Below are positions 7,253 to 9,347 of a DNA stretch of 9,347 nt, piece after piece. Location: assembly GCA_903970295.1 (NCBI GenBank), contig CAJCHQ010000462.1, positions 1 through 9,347 on the forward strand, read 5' to 3'. Positions within the stretch are counted from its first letter, which is position 1. Every line of letters starts with the position of its first letter. This stretch comes from Bryobacterales bacterium (lineage in GTDB: Bacteria > Cyanobacteriota > Vampirovibrionia > Obscuribacterales > Obscuribacteraceae). Under the pieces are notes generated by a model. It worked only from the letters and a program-made list of their open reading frames with translations. It was not told where the DNA came from and did no database searches. The position numbers and the translations under genes are program-made.

Positions 7253-7282
7253 CGATATGCACCGATATGCACAGATATGCAC
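7253..7282. repeat. 10-bp direct repeats, three tandem copies, operator-like
   Basis: CGATATGCAC occurs at 7253-7262 and 7263-7272, followed by AGATATGCAC at 7273-7282. A weaker relative, GGAGATGCAC, is at 7231-7240. The 10-base period places each copy on the same face of the DNA helix. The array covers the predicted -10 and transcription start of the patatin promoter, about 90-120 bases before its start codon, which suggests cooperative binding of a regulator. Confidence 0.85.
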
Positions 7283-7299
7283 CGAGACCGTGGCGTCAA
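7272..7299 (-). promoter_or_regulatory. Candidate promoter of the patatin-hydrolase operon
   Basis: On the minus strand TTGACG (7294-7299) matches the -35 consensus at five of six positions. A weak -10, TATCTG (7272-7277), lies 16 bases downstream within the third 10-bp repeat. The next two repeat copies each offer similar CATATC sequences. A weak -10 under an operator array would suit a regulated promoter. Confidence 0.35.
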
Positions 7300-7989
7300 G
7301 TCGATGAGAACTCTCGATGAATTGACGAACGGCAGTTCTTTAAGTCTCGACTCGACACCCCCAGTGGTGCGAGCCAGCGATATAAGAGCGGTTTACTAGA
7401 GGTTTTTCGTGGATTCGACGTTGAAACAAGCGGATTGATTATTCACAGATACCAAAAGAGAGCTTGAAGGATCAAGCAAGAATCGGGATTGGGCGAAGCA
7501 GTAGGCGAGATAAAATTTTCAGGTTGAGCCAACCATCAAAATTGTCTGCGCATCAATTAAACAAGTTGGCAGTGCGTTCCGAAATGCCTCGATATGATCC
7601 GATCCGATCTCCTTCGATTTGCTTCGAACAACAGTTACACAAACAAATTGTAGACAGTCAAGCGAACATCTTGCGGTCCGCGATCGACTACAACTACCTG
7701 GCTGAATTACCTGCAAATGGCAGATCTTGATGAGATTACACGATCTACTGAGCTGGAGCTGGTTTCCAAGAATAGACGCTGAACGTTCCAATCGGTTAAG
7801 CCGGAAGAGTACGTTTCTCTTTTAGAAGATCAGGAAAACCCACTTCAGTATAGACATTACCAGGGAATCCCAACTCGTCCTCCAGAAACTCCAGTTGCTA
7901 GTAAAAAAGTTGCACGTAATAAAGCACTCCGACAGCTTTGCACGCAAAGCGCGACGGTCAAGTTTTCGAACCCAGCAGAGGAGTTTTTT
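7300..7989. other. Divergent intergenic region without a convincing gene
   Basis: This stretch separates the minus-strand operon from the plus-strand Clp genes. A TTG-started frame (7464-7730) has no ribosome site and looks like chance. From 7783 to 7989 the frame of the Clp N-domain gene is open, without any ATG, GTG or TTG start, and reads protein-like (VKPEEYVSLLEDQ). Upstream of its TGA at 7780-7782 the same frame has an ATG at 7717. It may be a decayed gene or a chance open leader. A weak plus-strand promoter could lie near 7894-7921 (TTGCTA, 16 bases, TAATAA), which I rate as poor. Confidence 0.4.
7977..7983 (+). promoter_or_regulatory. Ribosome binding site of the Clp N-domain gene
   Basis: AGAGGAG is separated from the ATG at 7990 by six T residues. 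This strong site supports MAVRID as the true N-terminus rather than the open frame upstream. Confidence 0.78.
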
Positions 7990-8460
7990 ATGGCAGTCCG
8001 TATTGATGTTCACCCAGACCTCCAACAGGTCTTGGAAAAATCCCGACAACATTCCACACTGAGCCGAGAGCAAGTTACACCAGAAATCCTTCTCGGATTC
8101 ATGCTGAAAAGCACAGATCTTACCGTCAGTGAGTTTCTGCTTATGCACGGTGTCGGCCTCGAAGAATTCGAAGTGCGCGAATCGCCTGTGCCTGCAGCAA
8201 AACTCCAAGGTTGGGACAATTTCTCTCCGCAGGCATTGGTAGTCGAACAAAATGCACTCGTCGAAAGCGCCGGTGGAACAGTTCGCATCGTGCATTTTCT
8301 AATGGGAATTCTAAAAACTGAATGTCCGCTCGCGGAAAAACTGGAACGACTTTATGGCTTGCGCTGGTCTGAACACCTCAGAAAAGAACTCGTCGAGTTC
8401 CAGCAAATTGTCGATTCGACGCGCCTATCTCCCGACGCCAGTGACAGTTGGGTCAACTAA
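7990..8460 (+). CDS. Stand-alone Clp N-domain (Clp_N repeat) protein, 156 aa
   Basis: Clp N domains are paired helical repeats at the front of ClpA/B/C unfoldases that bind adaptors and substrates. Repeat one is at about residues 7-60 (VHPDLQQVLEKS, then VTPEILLGFML and FLLMHGVGLEEF). Repeat two is at about 78-137 (FSPQALVVEQNALVES, then RIVHFLMGILKTECPLAEKL and GLRWSEHLRKEL). The pattern S/TP...L..A...A...... H.L..LL......A...L...G follows the family. The protein ends 19 residues later with no AAA+ domain, so it is an N domain alone. It resembles the N domain of the next gene, with near-identical blocks (VRIVHFLMGILKT against VRVVHLFMAMLRT; GLRWSEHLR against GIHWSEQLR). It is likely an accessory or competing substrate-recognition partner for that ATPase. 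The genes are 152 bases apart on the same strand, so co-transcription is probable. Confidence 0.9.
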   Translation: MAVRIDVHPDLQQVLEKSRQHSTLSREQVTPEILLGFMLKSTDLTVSEFLLMHGVGLEEFEVRESPVPAAKLQGWDNFSPQALVVEQNALVESAGGTVRIVHFLMGILKTECPLAEKLERLYGLRWSEHLRKELVEFQQIVDSTRLSPDASDSWVN

Positions 8461-8612
8461 GGCGAGCACTCGGGCAGGCCAGTAAGAAAGTTAGCAAGTA
8501 AGTAAACAAGATGGGAGCAAGCACGCCGCGCACAAGCACAATGGCTAACAACCCAACAAGCATTTAACCGAATAAGCACGCAACCGAGCAACAAACAATT
8601 CGGAGTTTCAAA
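8461..8612 (+). other. T-poor spacer between the two Clp genes
   Basis: The spacer has only about one T in eight on the plus strand and repeats the word AAGCA four times (8519, 8534, 8558, 8574). It has no obvious hairpin or terminator and would be single-stranded in RNA. It ends with GGAG (8602-8605), seven bases before the ATG of the next gene. Confidence 0.5.
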
Positions 8613-9347
8613 ATGGAATTTCCTAACAACCTTCACCCTGACACCACAGAAGTGCTAAAGCTGGCAGCACGCTACGCACAGCACCACAAGGCGGCGATGG
8701 GACCGGCGACGATACTTTTTGCGATGATCAGCAAGAGAAATCTCGATGATGTCGTTCGCCGCTTTCTGTCTGGAGTCGGCGTCAATATCAGAGTGGCCGA
8801 ACTCGAGATTGAACTGCCTTACTCCGCGGTATACGTGCCGATGGAAGCAATTGTGCTGGAGCTTATGAACCTCGCGGCTGAAGAAGCCAAGGGTCCGCCA
8901 CCACTGGAAAATACCTCTGGGCAGCCAGCCGTACTACCAGTGCGCGTGGTGCATTTGTTTATGGCAATGCTGAGAACCGACAACCCAGTCAGCGAGAAAC
9001 TTACAAATGCGGCCGGAATCCACTGGAGCGAACAGTTGAGAGCCACACTCATCCAACTGCAGGCAGAAGCAGACGCTGAACGGAAGGACTTACCTCCGCG
9101 CACAGTCGCCTACCGTGCGGAGGGTCGCCCTCGCTTGAAAGCCGACTCAGCGCTTCTGGCAAACGGCGCCGTCGACTTGACGCGATTAGCCGAGGAAGGA
9201 AAACTCGAACCCTACTTCGGAGGCGAAGACAAGATCGACTTCATGATTGCTGTTCTGTGCCGTAAGTTGAAGCCTAATCCCTGCATTACCGGCATTGCCG
9301 GCACCGGAAAGACTTCGATGGTGAAAGCCCTGGCCCAGCGCATAGTG
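8613..9347 (+). CDS. ClpC/ClpB-like AAA+ unfoldase, N-terminal 245 codons (runs off the window)
   Basis: Clp/Hsp100 ATPases form hexamers that unfold proteins for ClpP or, for ClpB, for disaggregation. The first 150 or so residues are a diverged Clp N domain (NLHPDTTEVLKLAARYAQ in repeat one; VRVVHLFMAMLRTDNPVSEKL in repeat two). After a linker comes the D1 entry block DLTRLAEEGKLEPYFGGEDK (188-207), which matches the family's DLTxLAREGKLDPVIGRDxE but with FGGE in place of IGRD. Then comes NPCITGIAGTGKTS, whose GxxGxGKT Walker A has Lys233, and the frame continues to the window edge. The family usually runs to 800 residues or more, so most of the protein is missing here. GGAG lies seven bases before the ATG. 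Whether it is ClpC-like (with a ClpP-binding loop) or ClpB-like (with a middle coiled coil) cannot be decided from this part. Confidence 0.94.
   Translation, partial: MEFPNNLHPDTTEVLKLAARYAQHHKAAMGPATILFAMISKRNLDDVVRRFLSGVGVNIRVAELEIELPYSAVYVPMEAIVLELMNLAAEEAKGPPPLENTSGQPAVLPVRVVHLFMAMLRTDNPVSEKLTNAAGIHWSEQLRATLIQLQAEADAERKDLPPRTVAYRAEGRPRLKADSALLANGAVDLTRLAEEGKLEPYFGGEDKIDFMIAVLCRKLKPNPCITGIAGTGKTSMVKALAQRIV

Noticed and set aside
7163..7282. Upstream ATG start adding 40 residues to the patatin
   Set aside because: The extension runs over the promoter and the 10-bp repeats and has no ribosome site, whereas the ATG at 7162 has GGGAGG at ideal spacing.
7253..7282. CRISPR-type array
   Set aside because: The repeats are only 10 bp, directly adjacent with no spacers, and there are no cas genes.
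7464..7730. Plus-strand TTG-started frame of 88 residues
   Set aside because: No ribosome site, many Ser/Arg/Ile residues from repeated GATC-like words, and no resemblance to a known family.
7780..7782. TGA recoding (selenocysteine or alternative code)
   Set aside because: The HETGH gene ends naturally at a TGA, no SECIS-like hairpin is evident, and the downstream gene has its own strong start.
8511..8567. 18-codon ORF in the spacer between the Clp genes
   Set aside because: Too short, no good ribosome site, and composition simply follows the T-poor spacer.

Overview
The window looks like chromosomal DNA of a mesophilic bacterium. Base composition is roughly balanced, starts have Shine-Dalgarno sites (AGGAGG, GGGAGG, GAGGAG), the genetic code appears standard with TAA, TAG and TGA all used as stops, and intergenic stretches are fairly long. 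No rRNA, tRNA, CRISPR array or insertion sequence was seen. The lineage cannot be fixed from sequence alone. Long spacers, small orphan genes and diverged family members suggest an uncultured, under-sampled group; an Obscuribacterales-type relative of cyanobacteria is only a guess.

Minus-strand block (about 7300 down to 1). From upstream to downstream: a patatin-like phospholipase; a proline-iminopeptidase-family alpha/beta hydrolase whose start overlaps the phospholipase end by 44 bases; a 709-residue cytoplasmic protein with an HETGH zinc-protease motif and an acidic hexapeptide-repeat tail; a conserved-looking gene of unknown function broken by a one-base frameshift; and up to three small orphan genes. 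The phospholipase and hydrolase are almost certainly one operon. The HETGH gene follows after 107 bases containing a perfect hairpin. The frameshifted gene has a possible promoter of its own. A 10-bp direct repeat, three exact-to-near copies, covers the predicted promoter of the phospholipase operon and looks like an operator.

Divergent spacer (about 7300 to 7989). No convincing gene, but the last 207 bases are open in the frame of the next gene and separated from an ATG-started segment by one TGA.

Plus-strand block (7990 to the window end). A stand-alone Clp N-domain protein of 156 residues is followed by a ClpC/ClpB-like AAA+ unfoldase that leaves the window just after its first Walker A motif. 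The two N domains are clearly related to each other, so this looks like an unfoldase with a duplicated, free N-domain partner.

The most unusual features are the hydrolase that has lost its nucleophilic serine while keeping the rest of its family signature, the free Clp N-domain next to its paralogous unfoldase, and the 10-bp operator-like array.
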